From Mercenaria mercenaria (taxonomy: Eukaryota > Mollusca > Bivalvia > Venerida > Veneridae), in the NCBI RefSeq assembly GCF_021730395.1, contig NC_069363.1:21674001-21738000 (forward strand): 64,000 nt of DNA. The letters run 5' to 3'. The notes beneath the pieces were generated by a model. That model saw nothing but the letters and a program-made list of their open reading frames with translations, had not been told where the DNA came from and made no database searches. The first letter of the stretch is position 1. The number at the start of each line of letters is the position of its first letter. The translations under genes and the position numbers were made by a program. Below are positions 1 to 11,708 of this stretch, one piece after another.

Positions 1-397
1 CAATGGTGAACGAAAGTTCACAAAGTGTTTATCAATAATAAATATTTCAAGTTTATATATGTGATTGTTTCTGATGCTGATTCCGGATCAACACATGCAG
101 CAATCCAAAATATAATGACACAAACACATCAAGCACACATTCACAAAACTACACTGCAAAAATCACGTCTCTACTCCCACTATTAACGACAACAAAATTA
201 AATCAAATCAGAGCTCAAAAAGTGCAGCCTAACAATATGGCGCATATACTAAAGCACAACAAGACGATATACAACGTATAGAAATCATAACTCTAGCTTT
301 ATTTCGACATTTTCATAAAAAATAAGCTCAGTCTTGTGCAAGACATTTGTTCAACTTTTAAAGATGATTCGTTGATATTTGGTATTGGTGGTATACA
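1..397. other. No recognisable feature
   Basis: AT-rich DNA with no reading frame of interest, no clear repeat and no RNA gene that I can recognise. Confidence 0.5.
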
Positions 398-641
398 TGT
401 ATTAGGATATCATACAAACATCACACCTCATGCGGTTACTTTCCAACTTTTGATAGAGGAAGAAGGTGCGGGAATTATTTTATGTAAAGGCGGGTATCTG
501 GATAGAACCACCGGCCTTCCATAAGCCAGTTATATGGATTCCTACCACAAAACAATTCTACAATCATAGTAAGGCTACGAACCAACAGCTTGCCAAGTAA
601 TTCAAGGTCAGCGGCTTTAACCACTAGACCACGGAGGCCCA
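398..641 (-). repeat. tRNA-headed SINE, molluscan type, old copy
   Basis: Read on the minus strand, the element starts at 641 with a tRNA-like head: GGCCTCCGTGGTCTAGTGG, then GTTAAAGCC. It continues into a body containing CTGGCTTATGGAAGGCCGG, GGTTCTATCCAGATACCCGC and CTATCAAAAGTTGGAAAGT. From memory, these blocks match the widespread bivalve SINE whose body reads 'gaaggtcggtggttctaccc ... ccatcaaaagctggaaagt'. The 3' end is too diverged to place exactly. The short open frame at 336-524 is only a reading of this repeat. Confidence 0.8.
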
Positions 642-947
642 CAGGCTGTAAAATAGGTGGGAAGGTTTAGTCTAACAATAATGTAGGAGAAAATGCATTT
701 ATATTTGGAACGGAAGTTTGGATTGACCTTACTGCAAGGAAACTTGGCCTCAGCAAGGCAGAGGCTGGAAACACATAAGGCCAATGGGGTCAGTGTCACT
801 TTTACTAAAATACGAAACAAAAACAGTATCCACTAAATACCTCAAATTAGAATGAAGTGACTGAAAAAAAATCCTGAAGCTATAAGAAGCGTATATATCA
901 GTAGGCATTGTATATGGGGCCAACGGATCGCTGTTACTAAACAAGAA

Positions 948-1360
948 ACAAGAGGGTCATAATAACCGTAAAGAGCTCACCTGACCCAGATTTAAAAGTG
1001 TGTCATGAACACTTTGTTTTGAAAGTTAACATGTTTGTTTAGTATGACAACATTCATCCCGAACTGCTGATTTTACTGTGTTCAAGCAATAAAGACAATG
1101 ACTGCGAAAGAAAGACATCTTATCAGATTCTTTGATTTGGCCTATTTACCTAGTGACAAAGTTTCGAAATCAACACAGATTCAATAAAGACAAACATTCT
1201 GACAAAGTGTCATGAAGATCCAGCCGAAAATGTGATTTCTAGAGTGCTAATGATGTTATACAATACATAACCTAGTGACCTAGTTTCAGTTTCACACGTG
1301 ACTTATATTTTAAAAGGCGGCCATGAATGGCTCTAGGTTGCTCACCTGAGTTACTCTGCT
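948..1360 (+). repeat. Degenerate Helentron-like (HINE) heads
   Basis: ACAAGAG at 948 is followed by GAGCTCACCTGAC, the same kind of head as the complete element at 33241. Around 1315-1350 a second head-like block (GGCCATGAATGGCTCTAGG, then GCTCACCTGAG) appears in the same direction. Between them lie two diverged units with 'CCTAGTGACCTAGTTTC' and 'CATGAAGATCCA' phrases typical of molluscan tandem-core repeats. No matching tail was found, so these are truncated copies. Confidence 0.5.
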
Positions 1361-1719
1361 TGCTTGAACAGCATGCAAGAAAAATGTCTGAAATTAATTT
1401 GAAACAGTGCCAGTGTTTTCCGACAACACTATGTTGAAGGTTTCTCTAAATAAATACAGGCAGGTAATGTGATGTATGTGTTGGGGTGGAGGGAGGTGGG
1501 TTAAGACGTTGGGGGAATGATGTAATATAGCAAACAAGGAGATTCTTAAAGTTTCCACTTCATATATGGGTGAAAGTGACCACATCCCTGGTTTTTGACG
1601 AAACGAAAAAAATTGTACAACCTGCGTAAAAGGTCACTCAAGAAACATTTGTGTAAAATGATCTTAAAATTTGGCCTGCTGTTTCTGACAAGAATATTTT
1701 TATCTGAGTGCAAGTTTCT

Positions 1720-1810
1720 CTTTTAATGCTGAGCGCCATGCAAGGGAGCTACTGGTACCATTTTTACGTCTTTGGTATGACCGGGGATCGAACCCATGGC
1801 CTCTCTGGTA
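1720..1810 (-). repeat. SINE fragment, second tRNA-headed family
   Basis: On the minus strand it reads GGGTTCGATCCCCGGTCATA (a tRNA T-arm/B-box type sequence), then 'ATGGTACCAGTAGCTCCC' and 'GGCGCTCAGCATTAAAAGAG'. It is the same family as the better copy at 43786-43913; only the T-arm end of the head remains. Confidence 0.7.
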
Positions 1811-2084
1811 CATTTGTATCCACAATTTGTTCCGTCCCTTTTAACCCAGTCATTTAGAACTACACAAGTAGGAGACATAACTTGTATCCATCTACCCCAA
1901 TATCCTGATAAACTCTTCGGGTTGACAGTCTCGTTTGAATTGCCATTCTACTTGTAACATGTCATTGGAAAGGATATGAAAATTGAGCGGTTGTTTCGTC
2001 GGATCGGAAAACAATTGGAAGAAAAGGTTTGCCTGCGTTTCGTGAAAGAACTCTGTCTGGCGCATATTGAGACGTTGACCAAAC

Positions 2085-2903
2085 TTACCCCCAAAAGCTA
2101 TTGAGACATAGTTTAGCCAGCGCTCTCAAACCCGGATTCTTCCTAATGTTTGACCGATCCAATGAAACACCCTCTTTCTCCATATACAGAGTTATGTAAA
2201 TCATTATGTCTTGTTCATTTTGTATCCAGTCAGGGGAGCCGCTTGCCTCTTGCTTAAACTTTAAAAACGTGTTAATGTAATTGGCAAACAGTCCCCCTTC
2301 GCTGGTTTTAGGGTCATATTGAGTAATTTCCTCCCAGTGGTATACTTCGTATATTTTCTTAATGGTATAACCTAGTCTTAAAGCGGTCTGAATCTCCGGA
2401 GTACACCAAGTGCCAGTTAACGCTCTATCATCATCGGGGCAATGACAAGGGTTTTGGTTTTCAGTATCCGCGCAGGTTCTACATAAAGGAAATTTCAGTT
2501 TGCCATTTGACCTATAAGGAAGGACGGGATGGTATAGACCTCTTGGTGGTACAATTTTAACTTTGGCGATACCAAAGTACTCCTTTATGTCACTGAAATC
2601 TTTCGTTATTATTACGGGGTGACCTACAGGATACTGGCAATACTTGTTGACCCAAGGATACAAACTAGTGAAATCAACGTACTTGATTTGTTCACTTTCA
2701 TCAACTTTGTAGTAGAGTTTACTGGCATTGGTGTGTCCCCCGAAGAAACTTTCCCTAGGATCTAATCTGTCTGTTAAATCTAAATTATCAATGAAACGCT
2801 TCATCTCAGAATTTTGATTCTTTCGTTTTCTGAATTCGTGGTCCCAAATACAAACGTATTTCATTCCTAATTGTTCTATGTAAGCTTTCTTTTTCATTGT
2901 CAA
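2085..2903 (-). pseudogene. Polymerase palm part of the Polinton-like remnant
   Basis: The frame contains DFTSLYP (family B motif A, DxxSLYP) near residue 77 and ends with KLCLNSFWG, matching motif B (KxxxNSxYG). Motif C (DTDS) would lie further on and was not found within the window's remnant. A CX2C/CHC cluster (CRTCADTENQNPCHC) lies between the two motifs. Part of the fossil element spanning 1.85-5.82 kb. Confidence 0.75.
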
Positions 2904-2917
2904 CGCGAATAGTTCGT

Positions 2918-4168
2918 CTAAAGATTATTGGTGAGCGGATGACGCGTATTTTCGCGATTATCGGTGAAACAATCTCTACATCCATGAAAAATGCAACTGT
3001 GGTACTCATACGCCGTGTCTGTTTCTTCGCAATACCCATCTAATTTATATCGTGTACCCGGTAAAGATTTTTCGCCAGTATTTAGTGCGTGTTGAATTTT
3101 GATATTTTTAATATGCGCCAACCATTCTAACCATTCGATAGAGATTTTACTGTATTGATCATTGTAACCACCGGGAGGAATTTTCGCTATCAATGTACGT
3201 ACAAACTTTTTCTCTCTCACTTCCTTACCCGTAAGTTCGGTTTCGCGGATCCATTCGTTTTCGTCTAATACATACAGCTTTCCGTCTACTAATTTTGCGG
3301 GTACCCAATCATTTTCGCCATTTAATTTTACTTTCCATTCTTCTTCTAAAAATTTGGTCCTAAATACGTTCATGCAGACGGAAGCTATAGTCACGGAATC
3401 GAATGGATCTACGGCCCGTACTAACTTTTCTTCTTCCTGCCCTTTCTCATTTATTTCAAACTCTCTTTCACCCGTAGCATTCATCAATAATTCTCTAAAT
3501 TTTAAACAGGCTTGTCTCAAAATATCAACATCGCTTCTACAATATTCCAACATTTCTTTTCTAAAATCAAACGCATCATTCTTTCTCTCACTCAACCATG
3601 CTAACAAATCAGATCTCTCTTTCTCACTCATAAAATCATGCCCGTAATATTTAGCCTCTGGGTATGGTCCTATATAATTTTGGTTTTCTTTCGTATTAAA
3701 ATAATGAGGGAACCACCCTTTTTTCAATTCATCTAATCCAAAGGCTTTCGGTAACGCAGATAATTTCATGGGTAAAAAATTGAGACTGTCAATCACTTTA
3801 ATATGTAAATCTCGCTCCAACGTCATGTACATAATTTTTGATCCGCTATAAATGATTTTGTCGGGTCTAAGGGATTGGTCTATAAGATATTCTAAAAGGA
3901 AATAGCCGTCGTAGCCTTTTATATTGTGGGCAACACCTTTAAAATATTGATGCTGTTCAGAAAACAACCATTGACCAAATTTTTCCGCGGTATCCGTTCC
4001 TTCAAACGTGACTTCTCTAAACCCGCATGTTCCGTGGCATGGCCCTTCATCTTCGTTAGCAGGCAACTCTGAGTTGCCACATTCGTCGCAACGGGTACCG
4101 CATTTTTTACATACAGACTCGGGCGTTAATTCTTTATCAATGCATTCCGGACACACCGTATGGGCCAC
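2918..4168 (-). pseudogene. Exonuclease-domain part of the Polinton-like remnant
   Basis: It begins with a zinc-binding-like stretch (CPEC, CKKCGTRCDECG). It then shows HNIKGYDGYFLLEYL and DSLNFLPMKLSALPKAFGL (exonuclease motif II region) and YCRSDVDILRQ (motif III, YxxxDV). This order is that of the proofreading domain of protein-primed family B polymerases (DNA_pol_B_2 type). Part of the same fossil element. Confidence 0.75.
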
Positions 4169-4875
4169 TACAAAATTGGGACGATGCGTGGTTTTACCGC
4201 ACCATGACGTTTTACAATTTTTCCTTTCTTATGTATTGGTATTTGTTTATATTTTTGATAACACTCTTCTGATCGACAGTCCATATTACAGTCTGCGCAA
4301 GTCACTTCATTTTCCGTTTTGGGACATTGGTCTCTTTTACAAATAATGCAATCTGTTTCGCACTGGTGTCTTTCTTTGTGGTCGTAATGTTTGAGGCATT
4401 TTTGGCAAAAATACATGGCGCTAAAGAAACCGGTGGTGTTGCTGATGGCATTAAAGTGATTGTCATCCATTAAATATATGTAAATGCATGGGCGCTCGTC
4501 AGAACTGGGGCTTGTTATGAATTTATTGCCCAGCGTGGCGCTGATCACCATCACTCGTACTCCAAGGACTTCTTCAAACGCCGTTAAATCTTCTAAACTC
4601 GCTGGTCTATCCATTGGTATTTGAGCTAATTGACTGATCGCAGCCGCCAACTGTCGTTGTTCGTCTCTTTTCTTTTCCCTTAATTTTTTATAATAACTTT
4701 CGGGTACTTTTTGATTTTCTAGTATGACTTGTAGATTACTCTTCTTTCCTCTGTATTTGGTTATTTCTTTCCATTCATCTTCCGTGCATCTTTTTAATTT
4801 GGCCCAGCTGACTCCAATCGCTCTCGCCATACACATCTGATCGTCATTTTCTATGGTAACTATAGATTTTTTCAA
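4168..4875 (-). pseudogene. Cysteine-rich N-terminal part of the Polinton-like remnant
   Basis: A 235-residue frame with a lysine-rich charged region (about residues 55-80) followed by repeated Cys/His pairs (CQKCLKHYDHKERHQC, CIICKRDQC, CADCNMDC), i.e. likely zinc-binding modules ahead of the exonuclease part. Similar Cys-rich regions precede the polymerase core in many metazoan Polinton-type polymerases. Function beyond that is not evident. Confidence 0.55.
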
Positions 4876-5817
4876 CTGTAACGAATTGTTTTTTCCTTTG
4901 AGTTTAGTTCTACTGAAATGTCAAAACTCTCGTCAATGCAGAGGTCTTTATTACTGTTGAGCACTTTCTCGATAGTCTCCATCACTTTGTCGGCATTCAG
5001 TTCGTACCAGGGCTGGAGGGGAACGACAATCGGATCGTGTAATGCTTGGTGATGTATACCAACACGACCTAAATCGTTCCCCGCCAAATCGCGCCGGGCT
5101 TCCTCTAACACTTCGTCAAACATTTGATGGAGACCTTGCCTCACATCTTCTAGTCTTTCTCCTCTATACTGTTCATTGATCTTGACTTGATACGTACGAT
5201 CGACTGCAGCGCTTTTCGCATACGTTCTTTCCTTTTTCTTTCGTATGGTATACTGAAGTCCCTGGGGGTCGGGTCTATGAGAAGGACCCGGCTGAGGCTC
5301 TTCTCCGCCCCCTATCTGTACCCCTGGTGATGTAGGGTTCCACTCCCCATCGTTCATACACGTGTTAGATATCTCGTTCATTTCTTCATCAAAGAGTAAA
5401 ATAAGTATTCACGCACTGTTCTATCTTGTCTTGTTCTCTTACGTATTCCAGGGCCAATTCCAAATCGTTTGTGTTCTGGTCAGTTGGCTCTCCAAAATGT
5501 TGAAGTATGTTATTCAATTCTTCCTCGACAAAGTCATTACCGTATTGTGGGTTCCTCAATTGAAACAAACGGAACCGCACCCCCGGGGAATCCTGTATCC
5601 CCCACGTAGCCGCAAAATTCATCAGCTCATCTGCGTCGGTAAAAGTATTCACGATAGTTTCAAAGTTTTCCATGTTGCCGGTATGAATTCTAAAGTTAGA
5701 ATGATTTATCTGACTGGAGCGCGTTCTCATATATAATTCGCGTTCTGAATTCGCGATGTCATTCGTCAATAATATTGAGCGCTGATTGGTTAAAATTTCG
5801 ACGTTTTCATTGGCCAA
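4872..5817 (-). pseudogene. Uncharacterised upstream frames of the Polinton-like remnant
   Basis: Two frames (5389-5817, 142 residues; 4872-5381, 169 residues) precede the polymerase parts on the same strand. The first is acidic and Asn-rich with no motif I recognise. The second has a Pro/Gly-rich start (GGGEEPQPGPSHRPDPQG) and then a charged helical region. They could be the N-terminal extension of the polymerase polyprotein or a separate small protein of the element. No homology is claimed. Confidence 0.4.
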
Positions 5818-5820
5818 AAC

Positions 5821-8389
5821 GACTTTATTGGAGATGTTTTATTGGTTCGTTTTTCCTGCCTTCTGATTGGCTATTTTATGTTTAGAAACGATGGTATTAA
5901 TCTGTATTCTAAATGGATAAAGAGTGGCGTACAAGTGTTGGTTCATTTTAGCGTGGGATATCGACGGGTTTACATCTGTTGAGTAGGTAATATTTTGGCT
6001 TATAATTTCATTTTACAAATAGTTATTCTCATATAGTTTTTATTTTAATGATTGGTCAACAGTACGTAAATATCTCATTATTATACATTTTCTTTCAAAT
6101 GTTTTTTATACGAGAGGTTCTTTTTTACGCATGCGTATAGCTTTTGTTTTCGTGTTATCTCCCCGTGTAGGGCTGACCCTCAATGTGCGCGAACACGCCC
6201 TAGATAGGTATATAAGTCGGCTCTATATACTTCAGGGAGATATAGATAGCAGAGTGAGGTCATTCTTAACATAGAAAGGTGATGTCATTCTAAAACTAGA
6301 ATTCAAAATGCCCGCCGCACGGGCATTCTCGAGCATGCGCACAGCTGGGGCCAAAGAGACGCTAATACTACTATAATATTTTAATCAAATAAATTTATAT
6401 AATAATCTAAGACGTAATTTCTTTTCAAATGTTGCTTAAAAGATAACTATGATTATGATTATACCATGCATCTGCATACGGACGAAACGATTTTCCTGCC
6501 AGCAATATCTAGCGAAAGACGGAAAGTGTTCTTTCTTTGAGAACGCCGGCATTGGGCGCTAACTTTTAAAGTGGTTTCTTCCGAGTCAACTTTAATGTCA
6601 TGTACATAACATTTAGTAAAACAATTACGCCTCTTTGACAGCTATTTTGATGCATTATTGTTCATAATTTGATAAGTTTTTCACATAGAAATCACCTGAA
6701 ATACTTTCTAGCGAGTCAATTGCTAATGTACATTAATCCGCCATTTTGAAAGAAGCTTGTGGCATACAGACACTGAATAGAAAAATGGCGCGAAAAAAAT
6801 GGTAGTCGCATAATGGCGGATACAAATAGTCCTCAGCTTTTATTTTGCTCTGTAGAGCTATTTTCCTTATTTTCTTTGCAATTGTTTTGCTAAAATCACA
6901 TGACAGATCTATGCTTGACATGTAGGTAGCATTTTCATAATGAAATAACATGACTAAATTTTTCATGGAAACTTAGATCATACACCACCAGTATAATTTG
7001 GGGTCTCATTTTTTAGCTGATTTTGCAGTTTGTGTGTTTGACTGAAATTATTTTTCTTGCATCAAACATGACCCCCACTTTTCTTTTGATTTTTAGTTAG
7101 CACTGACAATATTCTTCAAGAAAATGTAAGTTACAGACATTTAAAATGGGTCCTGATGTGTGCTGCGGTCATTGGAAATAGGTCAATTTTATATAGAATA
7201 AAGAACAACAACTATTTAGTGTGTTATAACATTGTGGGAAGCAGCAACAGTAACTAAGGGGCGGAGTTTATTGATCGGTTTACGGATCCATGCATTGTTC
7301 GTAGAGTAGTGGAGCAAATTCGAAAACCAATCTGTATAGACTTGCATTCCTACATGTATATTTTTAGAGAGAAAAAATTTCAATCGCTAATTTTGCGCGA
7401 AGAAGATCATTTCAAATATTCTATTACCTTATAAACATATTTACATTTTTCACTTAAGTCATTTATGATATAAAAAATGCGAAATTCACAGAAATCACTA
7501 TCAAACAAATCGAATAAAGTGTTTAAGTAGAGGACCCTTGACAAGTCTACAAAAATGGGGAAAAGTTCTTTTACGATTGTTGCTGACAATTTATTGTTAT
7601 AATTATGATTATATACCTGCATTAAAAAGAAATTGAATGATTTAAAAAAATCAATTTATTTTTTTACTTGCAAATTTTATTAAAACATTTCGTGTTATAT
7701 ACAATTTTTATAATCTAAACACGACAGGTAATACAACAGCTGATCCTAAATTAATGACGTCATCTCCATAGGAAAATTTTTTAGCGTACCTACAGGAAGC
7801 CGCCTCCTGGCTACCGAAATACGTTAATCTTGTTTTGTGGTCTTGCCTAAGAGAAACAATCCAGATATGCACGAATTGCCAGATAATCAAGGGAGGCTAA
7901 TTTGGTCGTTGAATGTGGTCATATTTCAACCTGCTTGCAAAGTTAATATTAAAACGGGAGCTTTAAAATTGTTTCGAGATAGACAGACTGGCCAAACTAG
8001 TTTTCTCGGACATGCATGTATGACATTAAAACACACGTTTTTTTTTTGTTACGCCTGTATGTGTGACATGATACATCTTTTTTACTTATCATAAGTGCGT
8101 GACTCTAGTTATTTTTACAGTTTCAGTTTTTATTAAGCAAATAAACATCATAATTACAGACATATATTTCGACTTAAAGTTTTACTGTATTACAATTTCT
8201 CCGATTTTCAAAAGGTCTCAAATATGATTAAATTTCTAAGTTAAAAATAACTAAAAGGTAAATTGGAACCTAGACACAGTTCCAACGAAACAAAATCTAC
8301 AATGTATATAAAATGACTAACACCGAAAAATGATTGCAGACGATTATCACTATACTATACTTATTTCATAAAATCAGGTCATGGTTTTG
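5821..8389. other. Non-coding stretch with a hairpin and TATA-like motif
   Basis: No gene is recognised in this 2.6 kb. A perfect 8-bp hairpin lies at 6307-6327 (AATGCCCG, 5-nt loop, CGGGCATT). A TATA-like motif (GGTATATAAGTCGG) lies near 6208 and could belong to an old promoter. A short 10-bp inverted repeat (ATCCGCCATT at 6736, AATGGCGGAT at 6812) is also present. None of these is tied to a gene. Confidence 0.35.
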
Positions 8390-9129
8390 GATGTAAATTA
8401 TGAAAAATACAAACTCTCCAATTTAATATACTATGTCAGAGAGCTTATTGGTAATAATATTAACATCAGTTGGGCAACTCGTCTAGATTCGATCATTGAT
8501 CATCTTGGTTTTACACATGTTAGATATTGAATTTTGATAGCTATTGTAATATTTGTGCTTGTTTAAGAAAGTATCCGCGACCAGTTTATGCAGGACTGGT
8601 CTGCATGTATAAAATCTACGCCCAAATTAGAGTATTATTGTAAGTTGAAAAAAAGTTAAGATTTAAAAATTATCTTACAACTGTTGAAAATGGTGATCTT
8701 AGGAAACACCAAAGTTGTCTAAGATTGAGTTCACATAACTTAGAAATTGAAGCCCGTCGTTATAACGGTATCGATCGATCGAACCGGTTACGTAATTTAT
8801 GTAACCAGACTGATGTGGTTGAAGCTTAATTTCATTTTAAGTTGTGTCGTACAAAGTATAGAAGTCTTAGAAAAAAGTTACTGTTAAGCACCTTGGCCTT
8901 GTATGAATATAGCTAATTATTTTATGTCTCAGAACTCAGAATAAGAAAAGATTATACAACTTAACAATGCTTTTAACTTAAGAAATAATACCCTTGAAAA
9001 TATGACTGTTTCTTGAAATTTGCATTATAATATCATGTAAATTACTTCATATAGTGTTTATATGTTGATTTATTTAGGTATGCATGTCTTTGTCATTCAT
9101 GTTTTGTTTGTATATGACCACAGGCATAT
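8390..9129 (+). pseudogene. LINE 3' fragment related to LINE B
   Basis: Translation in several frames gives RLDSIIDHLGFTHV, QFMQDWSACI, SLRKKLL-like and CVVQS-like pieces. These parallel the C-terminal part of LINE B at 15.6-16.0 kb (NSIIDHLGYNNIRT, QFVQEWSESI, RKKHLGNTQW). Many stops and frameshifts break it. It is an old 5'-truncated copy of the same or a sister non-LTR retrotransposon, ending near the fold-back element at 9130. Confidence 0.7.
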
Positions 9130-9250
9130 ATTGTACAATTTATTTGACCTGTAAAAACATGTTCCCGGCTTTTATTATTTATTATATTCTGTCCACGCCC
9201 TAACATGAAAGCCAGAAACATGTTTTGACAGGTCAATAAAATAGTACATT
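9130..9250. mobile_element. Fold-back MITE, copy 1
   Basis: A 120-bp element whose two halves are inverted copies. The left arm holds TTTGACCTGTAAAAACATGT and CCCGGCTTT; the right arm holds its complement (ACATGTTTTGACAGGTCAA, GAAAGCC). The same element recurs in the same orientation at 10774-10895, which supports it being a mobile unit rather than a chance hairpin. Confidence 0.75.
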
Positions 9251-9782
9251 ACTATTCTGATTGTCAATACACTTGAATTAATCCTATTGCAAACAAAATT
9301 CTCCCATAATCCTGTTGAAAGCTGTAGAACAGCAAATAGAATAAATACTTTCGCATTTGAAACTGTCAACCTTAACATTCTATCTATATTTAAGTTTTTG
9401 CGCAACAGTGCCTAGTATTAATCTGTCAAACATTCAAACGATAGAAAATGCATCACCGATAGAAGACGGTAAAACGATACCAACAGGATTTGATAAAACT
9501 GTTGGTGACAGAAATTGTTCGGGACTGCCACCAACGGTAACCGAAACGCATACACTTATTTACTGATACAGTTTATCAATTTATTTATGTCTCATTCATT
9601 TACAAACATAGAAATTTAAATACAGCATAAAAATGTAAATGACCGTTCTAACTAGAACTACAAGAAACAGTATACGTACTCAAATTTAAAACATACCATT
9701 TAACTTACAAATTCATATTAAGAATTAGAATATAAAATCAAGTGTACTATATTTAATATCATTTATGAATAAGAATACTACA

Positions 9783-10465
9783 TAAAAGTTAACAGTGACC
9801 GAGTGACTACATGAATATACACGTACGGATGTTGAGTAAGTAAATGAATGCACACATGTTGAATAACTGACCGAGTGTTACATGAATGTACGAATTGAGT
9901 CTCAGACCGAGTGAGTACATGAATACATGTGTATGGATATTAAGTGAGTAAATGAATGCACGAATGTTGAGTAACTGATCGTGTGAGTACATGAATGTAC
10001 GGCTATTGAGTAAGTGATCGAGTGAGTACATGAATACATGTGTATGGATATTAAGTGAGTAAATGAATGCACGAATGTTGAGTAACTGATCGTGTGAGTA
10101 CATGAATGTACGACTATTGAGTAAGTGATCGAGTGAGTACATGAATACATGTGTATGGATATTAAGTGAGTAAATGAATGCACGAATGTTGAGTAACTGA
10201 CCGCGTGAGTACATGAATGTACGACTGTTGAGTAAGTGATCGAGTGAGTACATGAATACATGTGTATGGATATTAAGTGAGTAAATGAATGCACGAATGT
10301 TGAGTAACTTACCGTGTGAGTACATGAATGTACGACTGTTGAGTAAGTGATCGAGTGGGTACATGAATACATGTACGGATGTTGAGTTAGTGACCAAGTG
10401 AGTACACGAGTGTACGAATGTTGAGTAAGTGACCGAGTGAGTATGTTGAGTAAGAGACCGCGTAA
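9783..10465. repeat. Minisatellite, 111-bp unit built of three ~37-bp subunits
   Basis: The phrase CGAGTGAGTACATGAATACA recurs at 9908, 10019, 10130, 10241 and (with one change) 10352: an exact 111-bp period. Within each unit three diverged blocks of the form 'GTGAGTAxATGAATGxACGA..GTTGAGTAA' average 37 bp, so this is a three-part higher-order unit. Because 111 is a multiple of three and no stop occurs in two minus-strand frames, the array yields long false reading frames (9807-10397, 9902-10372). Edge units are more degraded. Confidence 0.9.
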
Positions 10466-10773
10466 TTACATTTATTTATTTCAGTCTCATCTATGTACAA
10501 TACAACTAGAAAATACATTGTATAAAGTACAACATTGCACATTCTACTATAATTTTATACAATAAAGGGTGCGGCCATTCCATTCTAGTACACTATAATT
10601 ACTTTTGTAGCCTACATACTCTAAATTCTTTATCTGACTGTACAAGTAAAACTGCAGGTTAAGAAGTTAGACTATTTCTGTTTTTGACCTTAAATGTGTC
10701 AAAACAATATTGGTTAATATTTATGAAAAAAAATACCCAATATTCACATGAAATGTCTCTTGCGTCTTGTGTG

Positions 10774-10895
10774 TATTGTACTATTTATTTGAACTGTCAA
10801 AACATGTTCCCGGCTTTCATTATATTCTATTCACACCAAAGTAAAATTAACATGAAAGCCATAACATGTTTTGACAGTTCAAAAATAGTACAATA
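10774..10895. mobile_element. Fold-back MITE, copy 2
   Basis: A 122-bp fold-back: TATTGTACTATTTATTTGAA and CTGTCAAAACATGTTCCCGG on the left are mirrored by AACATGTTTTGACAGTTC and AAAATAGTACAATA on the right. It belongs to the same family as 9130-9250. The two copies bracket the 111-bp minisatellite. Confidence 0.8.
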
Positions 10896-11031
10896 TCACA
10901 GACAAAGATATTTTCAATTTCTTCACGAAACACTGTCACCCCTGTAAAATAGTCCAACTACCCTGTAAAACCGTTATATGCAAACAGAAATCTGTGACAT
11001 ACAAAACGGTTCTTCATGTAACTTGCGACTT

Positions 11032-11054
11032 AAAAAAAAAAAAAAAAAAAAAAA
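11032..11054. repeat. A23 homopolymer
   Basis: A run of 23 A residues followed by a further A-rich stretch (GGAAAAAAAACAAAAA). It may be the tail of a retrotransposed sequence, but no body is recognisable upstream. Confidence 0.8.
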
Positions 11055-11708
11055 GGAAAAAAAACAAAAACATTGACATTAGGTTTATTTTGCTTATCTG
11101 TTAAATGATATCAGTTGAAATTGCAACTTACTTTCATTTTCCATGACAAATCCTCAGAAATCACTTCCACGTAAGATCGACCTCGATAACATAACTGAAA
11201 TTTTTAATTAGTGGCTCTGCCAAAAGGAAGTATCGCTTCTGGTGTACATATTTCGACATTACAATAAAATAAGCAGATGTCCTGTTATATCATGTTTAAA
11301 ATTTACAGTTTTTTTATAGCAAAATAAAGACTCCAACCTAAAACACATCAATTCTTTTTTTGGCTGCCTGACATAACATGGAAAATTTCAGTTAAAATGA
11401 ACGCAGAACGTGATATTTTAGGTTTTATATTTAGGACTAGTCTAAACCTGTTGATAGCAATTTCTATTGACTTAGACACATTGAACAGTTCGATTACTAG
11501 GTAATTCGTGTTTACACGTTTTCAAACCAAAATGTCTCTACTTACAAAATAACCTTTCTACTTTTTTTATCATGTCTTGTTTTAGCTTGAGCTCACGTTT
11601 TTCTTATACAAGACACACTAAAATATGGAACCCCGAGTTAAGGTTACAAAACGCAATCTTTAATGTTTACAAACACGATGTTTACGAAAACGTACTTATA
11701 GAGATGGT

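Larger units (their letters stand above)
1850..5820 (-). mobile_element. Polinton/Maverick-like remnant (protein-primed DNA polymerase B), broken
   Basis: A block of minus-strand reading frames encodes parts of a protein-primed family B DNA polymerase of the kind carried by Polintons and related virus-like elements. Recognisable parts in coding order are an N-terminal unknown region (5.8-4.9 kb), a cysteine-rich region (4.9-4.2 kb), the 3'-5' exonuclease domain (4.2-2.9 kb) and the start of the polymerase palm (2.9-1.85 kb). No capsid, integrase or protease gene and no terminal inverted repeats were seen, so this is a fragment. It is a broken fossil with several breaks (about three to five). 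Assignment to Polintons rather than to an integrated adintovirus-like virus is inference. Confidence 0.7.

Noticed and set aside
611-641. Functional tRNA gene (Glu-like D-arm)
   Set aside because: The tRNA-like part continues into a known SINE body and lacks a proper anticodon arm and acceptor pairing.
6307-6327. Histone-type or terminator stem-loop
   Set aside because: The hairpin sequence does not match the histone 3' stem-loop and no gene ends here.
6736-6821. 86-bp MITE with ATCCGCCATT ends
   Set aside because: Only a 10-bp inverted match and no second copy or target duplication was found.
9807-10397. Repeat proteins of 196 and 156 residues on the minus strand
   Set aside because: They are readings of the 111-bp minisatellite in two frames, with no sign of coding constraint.
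9565-10510. Shared flanks of the 111-bp array (ATTTATTTATG/TCTCAT and ATTTATTTATTTC/TCTCAT)
   Set aside because: Similar AT-rich phrases occur on both sides, possibly LINE tails, but the match is too short and low in complexity to call.
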